Program-made: the position numbers and the translations under genes
The notes under the pieces: model-generated
The model's database searches: none
What the model was told of the DNA's origin: nothing
The model's input: only the letters and a program-made list of their open reading frames with translations
DNA from: Variovorax paradoxus
GTDB taxonomy: Bacteria > Pseudomonadota > Gammaproteobacteria > Burkholderiales > Burkholderiaceae_C
Assembly (NCBI RefSeq): GCF_030811855.1
Contig: NZ_JAUSRN010000013.1
Location: 62,001 to 126,000, forward strand
Direction: 5' to 3'
DNA: 64,000 bases
Part shown: piece by piece, positions 18,529 through 27,258 of the stretch
Position numbering within the stretch: position 1 is the first letter of the stretch
Layout: every line of letters begins with the position of its first letter

Positions 18529-18897
18529 TCAGAACTTCATCACGTTCCAGACCCGGGCGCCGTTGCCGTTCGAGTTGGCCTCGCCGGAACCCGTTCGCGC
18601 GCCTGGATCGTTCGGCCGCACTTCGTAGCCCGGCACGTTGGCCTTGGGCTTCACGTTGATGCTCTGCGTGCGGCCACCGTAGCGCACCTCGTCGACCGAG
18701 GCGCCGCTGTCTTCCGTGTGGATGTGCTCGACCTTCTGGTTGCGGCGTCCTTCGGCCTGCTGCTCCTGATTTTGTAGCGGTGCGGGCGGCGCAGAGGCTC
18801 CGGCGGGCGCGGGTTGCGCCTGGACGGCGGCAAAAGGGGCGGCAAAGGCCAGCGCCAGCAGGATGCGGCGGGCGACCAGGAGTGTGGGGCTAGGCAT
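18529..18897 (-). CDS. Small secreted hypothetical protein
   Basis: 122 residues beginning with a clear signal peptide (RRILLALAFAAPFAAVQAQ). The mature part is hydrophilic and rich in Ala, Pro, Gln, Gly and Asn, with no recognised domain or Cys. It lies 43 bp upstream of thrB on the same strand and is divergent from polA, so it may be co-transcribed with thrB. Proteins of this type are conserved beside polA/thrB in related genomes as far as I recall, but no function is known. Confidence 0.6.
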   Translation of the reverse strand: MPSPTLLVARRILLALAFAAPFAAVQAQPAPAGASAPPAPLQNQEQQAEGRRNQKVEHIHTEDSGASVDEVRYGGRTQSINVKPKANVPGYEVRPNDPGARTGSGEANSNGNGARVWNVMKF

Positions 18898-18995
18898 GCA
18901 AGGATTGTAGGCTCCGGCCCGCCTCTGGCGTGTCGGCGGGCGGCGCTTGCCGGCGTGGTTCGGGAGCTCGGTCCGGGCACGGCAAAATGGGCCCG

Positions 18996-21818
18996 ATGAC
19001 CGACAAGAAAACGCTGCTGCTCGTCGATGGCTCGAGCTATCTTTACCGCGCCTTCCATGCCATGCCCGACCTTCGGGCCGTGCCCGGCGATCCGAAAAGC
19101 CCCGCGACAGGCGCCATCCGCGGAATGATCAACATGATGACCGCGCTGCGCCGCGAGGTCCGCGCCGACTACGCGGCCTGCATCTTCGACGCGCCGGGCA
19201 AGACCTTCCGCGACGACCTGTACCCCGAATACAAGGCCAACCGCTCGCCCATGCCCGACGATCTGCGCAGCCAGATCGAACCCATCCTCGAGGTGGTGAA
19301 GCTGATGGGTTGGCCGGTACTCTGCGTGCCCGACGTCGAGGCCGACGACGTGATCGGCACGCTGGCCAGAACGGCGGCGCAGCAGGGCGTCGAGGTCATC
19401 GTCTCCAGTGGCGACAAGGACCTGAGTCAGCTGGTGGACGAGCACATCACGATCATCGACACCATGAACGGCAAGCGGCGCGACGTGGCGGGGGTGACGG
19501 CTGAATTCGGCGTGCCGCCCAATTTGATGATTGACTACCAGACGCTGGTTGGCGATGCGGTCGACAATGTGCCCGGCGTCGAGAAGGTCGGCCCGAAGAC
19601 AGCAGCCAAATGGCTGCTCGAATACGGTTCGCTCGACGCGCTGATCGAACGCGCCGCCGAGGTGAAAGGCCAGGCTGGCGAGAACCTGCGCAAGGCACTC
19701 GACAAGCTGCCCTTGAGCAAGAATCTCGTCACTATCCGCACCGACTGCAATCTGGCCGAACACGTCACCGGCCTGCCCTCGCTCGAAGGCCTGCCGGTCG
19801 GTGCGCCGAACACCGCCGAGCTCAAGCCCTTCTACGAGAAGTTCGGCTTCAAGAGCCTGGTCAAGTCGCTCGAAGCCATGGAAGTGCCGCCCGAGCTGAT
19901 CGAGGAAAACATCAAGAAGCAGCTGGCCCGCGGCGGCGCGGCGAGCAGCGACCAGGCGGGCTTGTTCGACGACTCGACCAATCTCGGCGCGATCGAGGCA
20001 GCATCTCCCGCGAGCAACCTGGAATACGAGACCCTCACGACCTGGGAGCAGTTCGACGCCTGGCTCGCGAAGATCGAGGCCGCCGAGCTGGCCGCCATCG
20101 ACACCGAGACCACTTCGCTCGATGAAATGGTCGCGCAGATCGTCGGCCTGAGCTTCAGCGTCGAGCCCGGCGCAGCGGCTTACATTCCGCTTGCGCACAA
20201 CTACGCCGACGCGCCCGCCCAGCTGCCCATCGACGAAGTGCTGGCCAAGCTCAAGCCCTGGCTCGAAAACCCCGAGAAGAAAAAGCTCGGCCAACACATC
20301 AAGTACGACCGCCACGTGTTTGCCAACCACGGCATCGAGGTGCAGGGCTATGCGCACGACACCATGCTGCAGAGCTACGTGCTCGAGGCGCACCGGCCGC
20401 ACGGCCTGGCAAGCCTGGCCGAACGGCACCTGGGCCGCAGCGGCATCTCGTACGAAGACCTGTGCGGCAAGGGCGCGCACCAGATCCCGTTCAGCCAGGT
20501 CGAGATCGCCAAGGCAGCCGAGTATTCGTGCGAGGACAGCGACCAGACGCTCGACGTCCACCTGGCGCTGTGGCCGCAGATCGAGCGCGACGAGAAGCTG
20601 CGCTTCATCTACCAGCTCGAGATGGATTCGAGCGAGGCGCTCTATCGCGTCGAACGCAACGGCGTGATGATCGACGCGCCCACGCTCGCGGCGCAAAGCC
20701 ACGAACTCGGCACGCGCATCATGGCGCTCGAGCAGGAGGCCTACGAGCTGGCCGGCCAGCCGTTCAACCTGGGGTCGCCCAAGCAGATCGGCGAGGTGTT
20801 CTTCACCAAACTGGGCCTGCCGGTGGTCAAGAAGACGCCGAGCGGCGCACCGAGCACGGACGAAGAAGTGCTCGAAAAACTGGCGGAGGATTTCCCGCTG
20901 CCGGCCAAGATCCTGGAGCACCGCGGCCTGTCCAAGCTCAAGGGCACCTACACCGACAAGCTCGGCCAGCTGGCCAATCCGCGCACCGGCCGCGTCCACA
21001 CGCACTATGCGCAGGCGGTGGCGGTCACGGGCCGTCTGTCGAGCAACGACCCCAACCTGCAGAACATTCCGATCCGCACGCCCGAGGGGCGCCGTGTGCG
21101 CGAAGCCTTCATTGCGCCGCCCGGCAGCGTGATTGCGAGCGCCGACTACTCGCAGATCGAGCTGCGCATCATGGCGCACATCAGCGGCGACGAGTCGCTG
21201 CTGCGTGCCTTCCGCGAAGGCATCGACGTGCACCGCGCCACCGCGGCCGAAGTGTTCGGCTCCACGCCCGACCAGGTGTCGAGCGAGCAGCGCCGCTATG
21301 CGAAGGTGATCAACTTCGGGCTCATCTACGGCATGAGCAGCTTCGGCCTCGCGCGCAACCTGGGCATCGAGACCAAGGCCGCTGCCTCCTACATCGAGCG
21401 CTACTTCGCGCGCTACCCGGGCGTAAAGGCGTACATGGACGAGACCAAGGCGCTCGCAAAAGAAAAGGGCTATGTCGAGACCGTGTTCGGACGGCGCCTG
21501 TACCTGCCCGAGATCAACTCACCGAACGGTCCGCGCCGCGGCGGTGCCGAGCGCGCGGCCATCAATGCTCCGATGCAAGGCACGGCAGCCGACCTGATCA
21601 AGCTGAGCATGATCAAGGTACAGAACGTGCTTGACGACGAGAATCGCGCCACCAAGATGATCATGCAGGTGCACGACGAACTTGTGTTCGAAGTGCCCGA
21701 GGCCGAGGTCGAGTGGGTGCGCACCGAAATTCCGCGCCTGATGGCCAGCGTGGCCGAACTCAAGGTGCCGCTCTTGGCCGAGATCGGTATCGGTCCCAAC
21801 TGGGACAAGGCGCACTGA
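18996..21818 (+). CDS. polA: DNA polymerase I
   Basis: 940 residues. An N-terminal 5'-3' exonuclease (residues 1 to about 290, LLLVDGSSYLYRAFHA) is followed by a 3'-5' proofreading domain with intact acidic motifs (AAIDTETTSLDEM, KYDRHVF, YSCEDSDQT). The polymerase domain has motif A DYSQIELRIMAHISGDE, motif B RRYAKVINFGLIYGMSSFG and motif C MQVHDELVFEV. It removes RNA primers and fills repair gaps. The start at 18996 (MTDKKTLLLVDG) matches the family; upstream in-frame codons would add an implausible tail. Confidence 0.96.
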   Translation: MTDKKTLLLVDGSSYLYRAFHAMPDLRAVPGDPKSPATGAIRGMINMMTALRREVRADYAACIFDAPGKTFRDDLYPEYKANRSPMPDDLRSQIEPILEVVKLMGWPVLCVPDVEADDVIGTLARTAAQQGVEVIVSSGDKDLSQLVDEHITIIDTMNGKRRDVAGVTAEFGVPPNLMIDYQTLVGDAVDNVPGVEKVGPKTAAKWLLEYGSLDALIERAAEVKGQAGENLRKALDKLPLSKNLVTIRTDCNLAEHVTGLPSLEGLPVGAPNTAELKPFYEKFGFKSLVKSLEAMEVPPELIEENIKKQLARGGAASSDQAGLFDDSTNLGAIEAASPASNLEYETLTTWEQFDAWLAKIEAAELAAIDTETTSLDEMVAQIVGLSFSVEPGAAAYIPLAHNYADAPAQLPIDEVLAKLKPWLENPEKKKLGQHIKYDRHVFANHGIEVQGYAHDTMLQSYVLEAHRPHGLASLAERHLGRSGISYEDLCGKGAHQIPFSQVEIAKAAEYSCEDSDQTLDVHLALWPQIERDEKLRFIYQLEMDSSEALYRVERNGVMIDAPTLAAQSHELGTRIMALEQEAYELAGQPFNLGSPKQIGEVFFTKLGLPVVKKTPSGAPSTDEEVLEKLAEDFPLPAKILEHRGLSKLKGTYTDKLGQLANPRTGRVHTHYAQAVAVTGRLSSNDPNLQNIPIRTPEGRRVREAFIAPPGSVIASADYSQIELRIMAHISGDESLLRAFREGIDVHRATAAEVFGSTPDQVSSEQRRYAKVINFGLIYGMSSFGLARNLGIETKAAASYIERYFARYPGVKAYMDETKALAKEKGYVETVFGRRLYLPEINSPNGPRRGGAERAAINAPMQGTAADLIKLSMIKVQNVLDDENRATKMIMQVHDELVFEVPEAEVEWVRTEIPRLMASVAELKVPLLAEIGIGPNWDKAH

Positions 21819-21851
21819 CCCCCCGTCCGACCAAGAAGGAAGAACAAGCCC

Positions 21852-23138
21852 ATGAATATCCAGCCTCGCAACTTCCTGCTCGCCGCCGTCTGCGCCGCAT
21901 GGCTCGGCAGCGCTTTTGCCGCGCCCGATGCGCGCATCGCCACGCTCGCCGCCAAGGAAAAGCCCGCGCTTCTCGAAACGCTGAAGGAGCTGGTCTCGAT
22001 CGAATCCGGCAGCCGCGATCTTGAAGGCCTGGAGAAAATCTCCGACCTCATTGCCGCCAAGTTCAAGGCCATGGGAGGCGAGGTCGAGCTCATCGATCCG
22101 AGCGCCGATGCCTACCGCATGGAAGACACCCCCGAGAAGATCGGCCGTGTCGTGCGCGCCACCTTCAAGGGCACGGGCAAGAAGAAGATCATGCTCATCG
22201 CGCACATGGACACGGTCTACACCGTGGGCATGCTCAACAAGCAGCCGTTCCGCGTCGAAGGCGACAAGGCCTACGGCCTGGGCATTGCCGACGACAAGCA
22301 GGGCGTCGCGGTCATCACGCACACGGTCGCGATGCTGCAGGCACTCAAGTTCAAGGATTACGGCACGCTCACCGTGCTGATCAACGGCGACGAGGAAATC
22401 AGCTCGCCGGGTTCGCGCACGCTCATCACGCGGCTGGGCGGAGAGCACGACGCGGTGCTGTCGTTCGAGGGCTCATCGGTCAAGGAAGACAAGCTCTCGC
22501 TCGCCACTGCGGGCATTGCCTCGGTCACGCTGAACGTCACGGGCAAGGCCTCGCATGCGGGTTCGGCACCGGAGCAGGGCGTGAACGCGCTCTACGAGCT
22601 CTCGCACCAGATCCTGCAGATGCGCGACCTGTCCGACCCGGCCACGGGGCTCAAGATGAACTGGACCATTTCGAAGTCGGGCAGCAACCGCAACGTGATT
22701 CCAGCCAGCGCCGCCGCGGGCGCCGACGTGCGCGTGCTCAAGGTGAGCGACTACGACCGCATCGAGCAGCAGGTGCAGGAGCGCGTGAAGAAGCAGCTGA
22801 TTCCGGAGGCCAAGGTCGAGATGAAGTTCGAGCGCCGCCGTCCGCCGCTCGAGGCCACCGATGCCTCGCGCGCGCTGGCCAAGCACGCGCAGCAAATCTA
22901 CAAGGACGAGCTCGGCAAGCCGCTGGGCGCGGACGACGCGGTGGCCGGCGGCGGCACCGATGCCGCCTTTGCCGCGCTCAAGACCAAGGCGCCGGTGGTC
23001 GAGCGCTTTGGCCTGCAGGGCTTTGGCGCGCATTCGGCCGACGCCGAATACGTGCTGGTCGACTCCATCGAGCCGAGGCTCTATCTTGCAACCCGCATGG
23101 TGATGGATCTCTCCCGCAACAAGCTCCCTGGCAACTGA
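21852..23138 (+). CDS. Secreted M20-family glutamate carboxypeptidase (CPG2-like)
   Basis: 428 residues with a signal peptide (FLLAAVCAAWLGSAFA) and an M20 dinuclear-zinc peptidase fold. Metal and catalytic motifs are LIAHMDTVYT, GIADDKQGVAV, LINGDEEISSPGS and a C-terminal His in FGAHSADAEYV. The closest known group is carboxypeptidase G2, which removes C-terminal glutamate from folates, N-acyl-glutamates or peptides; the exact substrate here is inferred. It lies 8 bp before a LysR gene on the same strand, and nearby genes handle glutamate-type and D-amino acids. A strong AAGGAAG site precedes the ATG. Confidence 0.82.
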   Translation: MNIQPRNFLLAAVCAAWLGSAFAAPDARIATLAAKEKPALLETLKELVSIESGSRDLEGLEKISDLIAAKFKAMGGEVELIDPSADAYRMEDTPEKIGRVVRATFKGTGKKKIMLIAHMDTVYTVGMLNKQPFRVEGDKAYGLGIADDKQGVAVITHTVAMLQALKFKDYGTLTVLINGDEEISSPGSRTLITRLGGEHDAVLSFEGSSVKEDKLSLATAGIASVTLNVTGKASHAGSAPEQGVNALYELSHQILQMRDLSDPATGLKMNWTISKSGSNRNVIPASAAAGADVRVLKVSDYDRIEQQVQERVKKQLIPEAKVEMKFERRRPPLEATDASRALAKHAQQIYKDELGKPLGADDAVAGGGTDAAFAALKTKAPVVERFGLQGFGAHSADAEYVLVDSIEPRLYLATRMVMDLSRNKLPGN

Positions 23139-23145
23139 CCCGGCC

Positions 23146-24048
23146 ATGCGCCTGCGCCACATCGAGGTCTTCAACGCCATCATGCTCACGGGCAGCGTGA
23201 GCGCGGCGGCGCGGCTCATCAACATCACGCAGCCGGCGGTGAGCCGCACCTTGCAGCATGCCGAGCTGCAGTTGGGCTTTCCGCTGTTCCAGCGTGCCAA
23301 GGGCCGGCTCACGCCGACCACCGAGGCGCTCACGCTGTATCCGCACATCGAGCGGCTGTTTGCGCAGCTCGACGAGGTGCAGCGCCTTGCCGCCAACCTG
23401 CGCGCGGGCAGCGACACCGGCGAGCTGCGCATCCTGAGCGTGCTGGCGCTGAGCTACGAGGTGCTGCCGCGCGCGCTCAAGGCCTTCCGCGAAAAGCATC
23501 CGGGCTATGCGATCACCGTCGAATCTCTGCACTCGCCGCAGATCATGTCGGCGCTGCTGCTGCAGGAGGCCGACGTGGGCTTTGTCTTCAGCCCCGCGGT
23601 GCATCCCTCGCTCACGCAGGAAACGTTGGCCGACACGCGGATGGTGTGTATCGCGCCCAAGGGAATGCTGCCGCGCGCGCTGGTGCGCAACGGATCGGTG
23701 GCGCTGCATGACCTGGTCGACCGGCCGGTCATCGGGCTCGACAGCCGCGACCCGGTGGGCACCAGCCTGAGCCAAGCCTGCCGTCAGGCGGGCGTGGGTT
23801 TCCAACAGGCGGTGGTCACGGTGCAGACCTATCACGCGGCGCTGTCGATGGCGCACCACGGGCTGGGCGTGGCGCTGGTCGATGGCTGCACGGCCCGTTC
23901 AGCGGACAGCAGCAAGGTCGACGTGCTGGCGCTGGAGCCGCACATTCCGGTGCCGGTGCGCGCGCTGCGGTTTGCGGGCAAGCCTGACTCAGTGGCGGTG
24001 CGCGGCATCACGCGCTGCATGCGCGAGGCGATAGAGCAGGCGGCCTGA
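23146..24048 (+). CDS. LysR-family transcriptional regulator
   Basis: 300 residues. The N-terminal winged HTH (residues 1-60) has GSVSAAARLINITQPAVSRTLQ, and a periplasmic-binding-protein-like effector domain follows. It sits directly after the CPG2-like gene, so it is probably co-transcribed with it, and converges with the D-amino-acid dehydrogenase. A LysR-type dyad is present between the dehydrogenase and the binding-protein gene (25397-25413) and could be its target; this link is inferred from position only. Confidence 0.88.
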   Translation: MRLRHIEVFNAIMLTGSVSAAARLINITQPAVSRTLQHAELQLGFPLFQRAKGRLTPTTEALTLYPHIERLFAQLDEVQRLAANLRAGSDTGELRILSVLALSYEVLPRALKAFREKHPGYAITVESLHSPQIMSALLLQEADVGFVFSPAVHPSLTQETLADTRMVCIAPKGMLPRALVRNGSVALHDLVDRPVIGLDSRDPVGTSLSQACRQAGVGFQQAVVTVQTYHAALSMAHHGLGVALVDGCTARSADSSKVDVLALEPHIPVPVRALRFAGKPDSVAVRGITRCMREAIEQAA

Positions 24049-24062
24049 CGCTGAGCTGTCGC

Positions 24063-25283
24063 TCAGGAGCTTGCGGATTCCAGCGCCTCGGCAATGCGCC
24101 GCGCGGAGCCAAAGGCCAGCGTGAAGCCCAGTGCGCCATGGCCGGTGTTGAACAGCATGTTCGACGGGGCTCGCGGCAGGCGTCCGATGATCGGCAGGCC
24201 CTTGGGGGTGGCCGGTCGCATGCCGGTCCACGGGTGCAATTCTTCTAGGCGGCTCGCATGCGGAAAGAGGGCGCGCGTGGCAGCGGCCAGCGTCTCGATG
24301 CGGGTGGCCGGAATGCTTGCGTCGTGCCCCACCAGTTCCGCCATGCCGGCCACGCGAAGCCGCGAGCCGATGCGCGCGAACACCACCTTGCGCGCGCTGT
24401 CCGTCACGTTCACGCGGGGGGCGGCGCCCGGAGAAGGATCGACGTCCACCGTGATGCTGTAGCCCTTGAGCGGATACACCGGCAGATAGGCGCCCACGGC
24501 GCGTCCGAGCTTGTGCGACGCCGATCCCAATGCCATGACGAAGGCATCGGCCTCGACGTCTCCAATGCTCGTTTTCACGGCAGCTACCTTGCCTTCACCG
24601 CGGGCAAAGCCGTGCACGTCGGCACCAAGCAGAAAGCGCACGCCGCGTCCGCTGAGCACGCGCATCAATTCGGCGCAAACCTTGAGACAGTCGGCCGCGC
24701 ACTCGCTCGGCGTGTAGACCGCGCCGGCCATCTGGCTGCGATAGTCGGCGAGCGCGGGTTCGATGGCGACGCACTCGTCGGGCGACACGATGCGCTGCTC
24801 GCTCCCCATGGTGCGCTGGAGCTCCAGCTGCGCGCGGGCGCCTTCGAGCGATGCTGCGCTCGAATAGAGCACCAGCTTGCCGGTGGCGGAAAAATCGCAG
24901 TCGGGCGCGACGTCGGCCTGCATCGTTTCGAATACGGTGCGGCTCAGCGCGGCCAGGTCGAGCAGCTGCGCCGTGGTGTTGCGGGAGGTCCGTGCATTGC
25001 ACGCCGCCAGGAAGGCCAGGCCCCATCGCCACTGCAGCGGATCGAGCTGGGGCCGCAGCTTGAGCGGCGAGGAGGGCGAGAGCAGCAGCTTGGGCAGCTG
25101 GCGCCAGATCGACGGATCGGCCAGGGGCTGCACGTACGAGTAGCTCAGCTGTGCGCCGTTGCCGCCGCTCGCGCCCGCACCGGGGGCCGCGCGGTCGATC
25201 ACCGTGACCTGATGGCCCAGGCGTTCGAGTTGCCAGGCGGTGGCCAGGCCCACGATGCCGGCACCGAGCACACACACATGCAT
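24063..25283 (-). CDS. FAD-dependent D-amino-acid dehydrogenase, DadA-like
   Basis: 406 residues. An N-terminal FAD-binding Rossmann motif (CVLGAGIVGLATAWQLERLG) is present, and the C-terminal segment PWTGMRPATPKGLPIIGR with NTGHGALGFTLAFGSA is typical of DadA. The enzyme oxidatively deaminates D-amino acids at the membrane and passes electrons to the respiratory chain. No alanine racemase (dadX) is adjacent; instead an Asp/Glu-type racemase and a Glu/Asp-type binding protein lie divergently. The start at 25283 (MHVCVLGAG) was chosen because the FAD motif begins almost at once; an upstream in-frame start at 25385 is unlikely. Confidence 0.85.
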   Translation of the reverse strand: MHVCVLGAGIVGLATAWQLERLGHQVTVIDRAAPGAGASGGNGAQLSYSYVQPLADPSIWRQLPKLLLSPSSPLKLRPQLDPLQWRWGLAFLAACNARTSRNTTAQLLDLAALSRTVFETMQADVAPDCDFSATGKLVLYSSAASLEGARAQLELQRTMGSEQRIVSPDECVAIEPALADYRSQMAGAVYTPSECAADCLKVCAELMRVLSGRGVRFLLGADVHGFARGEGKVAAVKTSIGDVEADAFVMALGSASHKLGRAVGAYLPVYPLKGYSITVDVDPSPGAAPRVNVTDSARKVVFARIGSRLRVAGMAELVGHDASIPATRIETLAAATRALFPHASRLEELHPWTGMRPATPKGLPIIGRLPRAPSNMLFNTGHGALGFTLAFGSARRIAEALESASS

Positions 25284-25396
25284 GAGGCAACTTTCCGGGG
25301 GTGAAGAAGGGACAGCGTCGACTGTAGGGGCGCGCCGCGCCGGCCGGAAATGCCAAAAGCGCCGTGGCCCATAGCCAAACCGCATGCCCTGCAGCC

Positions 25397-25413
25397 CATA
25401 ACCTTTGGGTATG
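25397..25413. promoter_or_regulatory. LysR-type dyad in a divergent intergenic region
   Basis: CATAACC-TTT-GGGTATG is an inverted repeat with one mismatch between 7-bp arms, close to the T-N11-A form of LysR operators. It lies between the DadA-like gene (minus) and the binding-protein gene (plus). The nearby LysR protein (23146-24048) is the natural candidate to bind it. Confidence 0.5.
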
Positions 25414-25497
25414 ACCTAGGGTTCAATTGGAATTGTCGGCCTGTGTCACTCCTTCTTACACTGGCCGTTCTGTTCAACCCCTCTGAAGAAGGCTCGC

Positions 25498-26385
25498 ATG
25501 AAACTCTCCGCATTGATGGCCGCCGCCGCGGTGGTGCTGCTCTCCGCCACCAGCGTACAGGCCGCCGACACGCTGGCCAAGATTGCCGAGTCCGGCAAGA
25601 TCACGCTCGCCTACCGCGAGTCGTCGGTGCCCTTCAGCTACCTGGACGGCCCCAACAAGCCGATCGGCTTCTCGGTCGAACTCTCCAACGCCGTGGTCGA
25701 GGCGGTGAAGAAGAAGCTCAACAAGCCCAACCTGCAGGTGCAGCTGATGCCCGTCACCTCGCAGAACCGCATTCCGTTGATCACCAACGGCACCGTGGAC
25801 CTGGAGTGCGGCTCCACCACCAACAACAGTGCGCGCGGCAAGGACGTGGCCTTTGCCATCAACCATTTCTACACAGGCACGCGCCTGCTAGTGAAGAAGT
25901 CTTCCAAGATCAAGGACTACGCCGACCTGGCCAAGAAGACGGTGGCCAGCACCACCGGCACCACCAATGCGCTGGTCATGCGCAAGTACAACACCGAGAA
26001 GAACCTCGACATGGACATCGTGCTCGGCAAGGACCACGCCGATGCTTTCCTGCTCGTGGAAAGCGACCGCGCCGTGGCCTTTGCCATGGACGACATTCTG
26101 CTGTATGGCCTGATCGCCAACGCAAAGAACCCGGCCGACTACGAGGTGGTGGGCGAAGCACTTCAGGTCGAGCCCTATGCCTGCATGCTGCCCAAGGACG
26201 ATCCGGCCTTCAAAAAGCTGGTAGACGACACCTTCATCGGCATGATGAAGAGCGGCGAGTTCGAGAAGCTCTACACCAAATGGTTCATGTCCCCCATCCC
26301 GCCGAAGAACGTGCCGCTGAATCTGCCTATGAGCCAGCAGCTCAAGGACAACATCAAGACGCCTTCGGACAAACCCGCGACCTGA
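25498..26385 (+). CDS. Periplasmic amino-acid ABC binding protein, glutamate/aspartate type
   Basis: 295 residues. Signal peptide LMAAAAVVLLSATSVQA, then a SBP_bac_3 domain. The ligand-site stretches FSYLDGPNKPIGFSVELS, GTVDLECGSTTNNSARGKDVAF and STTGTTNALVMRKYN are as in GltI-type glutamate/aspartate binding proteins. No permease or ATPase is beside it, so it must work with a transporter encoded elsewhere. GAAGAAGG precedes the ATG. The Asp/Glu racemase follows after 13 bp, which suggests the imported amino acid is then racemised. Confidence 0.85.
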   Translation: MKLSALMAAAAVVLLSATSVQAADTLAKIAESGKITLAYRESSVPFSYLDGPNKPIGFSVELSNAVVEAVKKKLNKPNLQVQLMPVTSQNRIPLITNGTVDLECGSTTNNSARGKDVAFAINHFYTGTRLLVKKSSKIKDYADLAKKTVASTTGTTNALVMRKYNTEKNLDMDIVLGKDHADAFLLVESDRAVAFAMDDILLYGLIANAKNPADYEVVGEALQVEPYACMLPKDDPAFKKLVDDTFIGMMKSGEFEKLYTKWFMSPIPPKNVPLNLPMSQQLKDNIKTPSDKPAT

Positions 26386-26398
26386 CCCGCAATACGCA

Positions 26399-27136
26399 AT
26401 GGTTTCCACGAACGTAGTCGGCATTCTGGGCGGCATGGGCCCTGCGGCGGGGGCCGACTTCGTCCGGCTCTTCGTGCAGGCCTGCGCCCAGCAGATGCGC
26501 TCCCGCGGGGAGCCGGTGCGGGACCAGTCTTTTCCCGAGCACTGGCTGGCGCAGGTGCCGGTGCCTGATCGCACCGACGCACTGGGCTCGGCCGAGAACG
26601 GCGCGCACCAGCCGCTCGAGCCGATGCTGCAAGCGCTGGGGCGTCTTGCCGCATTGGGGAGCCGGGCGGTGGCCATTGCCTGCAACACCGCGCATGCCTG
26701 GCACGACCGGCTGCAGGAACGTTTTCCGCAGGTCGAGCTGCTGCACATGGCGCGCGAGGTGGCGCAGCATCTTGCGGCGCAGGGTGCGGGCAACGTGGCG
26801 CTGATGGCTACCGAAGGCACCTACCGGGTCCGGCTCTACGAGCAGGCGCTGGCTGAGGCGGGGCTGGACTGCCATGTGCCGCTGGCGGACGAACGCCGCA
26901 TCATCACGCGCGGCATCTTCGATGGTGTGAAGGCGGGCAACATGCGGCTTGCCGAAGAATGTTTTTCCGATGTGGCGCTGCGGCTCGCCGAACGCCACGG
27001 GCCCGTCACCATCATCATGGGATGCACCGAGGTGCCGCTCGGGCTGCAGGGTTCAGCCGCGGTGGCCGGGCTGAGCCTCGTCGACCCGGCGCAGGTGCTG
27101 GCCACCGCGTTGGCCCGGCGCGCTTATCTGGCCTAG
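26399..27136 (+). CDS. Aspartate/glutamate racemase family protein
   Basis: 245 residues of the PLP-independent Asp/Glu racemase superfamily. The two catalytic Cys are visible in AIACNTAHAW and IIMGCTEVPLGL, and the N-terminus VVGILGGMGPAAGADFVRL is the standard family start. It interconverts L- and D-forms of acidic (or, in some members, other) amino acids. It is 13 bp downstream of the Glu/Asp-type binding protein and opposite a D-amino-acid dehydrogenase, so a route L-amino acid to D-amino acid to 2-oxoacid, or the reverse, is conceivable. Confidence 0.85.
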   Translation: MVSTNVVGILGGMGPAAGADFVRLFVQACAQQMRSRGEPVRDQSFPEHWLAQVPVPDRTDALGSAENGAHQPLEPMLQALGRLAALGSRAVAIACNTAHAWHDRLQERFPQVELLHMAREVAQHLAAQGAGNVALMATEGTYRVRLYEQALAEAGLDCHVPLADERRIITRGIFDGVKAGNMRLAEECFSDVALRLAERHGPVTIIMGCTEVPLGLQGSAAVAGLSLVDPAQVLATALARRAYLA

Positions 27137-27258
27137 CGCGGCTTGCAGGGCATCGGCCTTGCGCATGAACAGGCCGTGCCGATTTCGCCTACATTGCGGC
27201 GTGCGTTTCGGCGCATCGCATGCCCCTTTGTTCGACGATTCAACTGGAGCCCCTACTT

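Noticed and set aside
18651..21233. An 860-codon minus-strand frame opposite polA; similar long antisense frames lie opposite uvrD, DUF2339, dxs and ispA.
   Set aside because: These arise from codon bias in GC-rich DNA; the opposite strand encodes proteins with intact catalytic motifs, while the antisense products have none.
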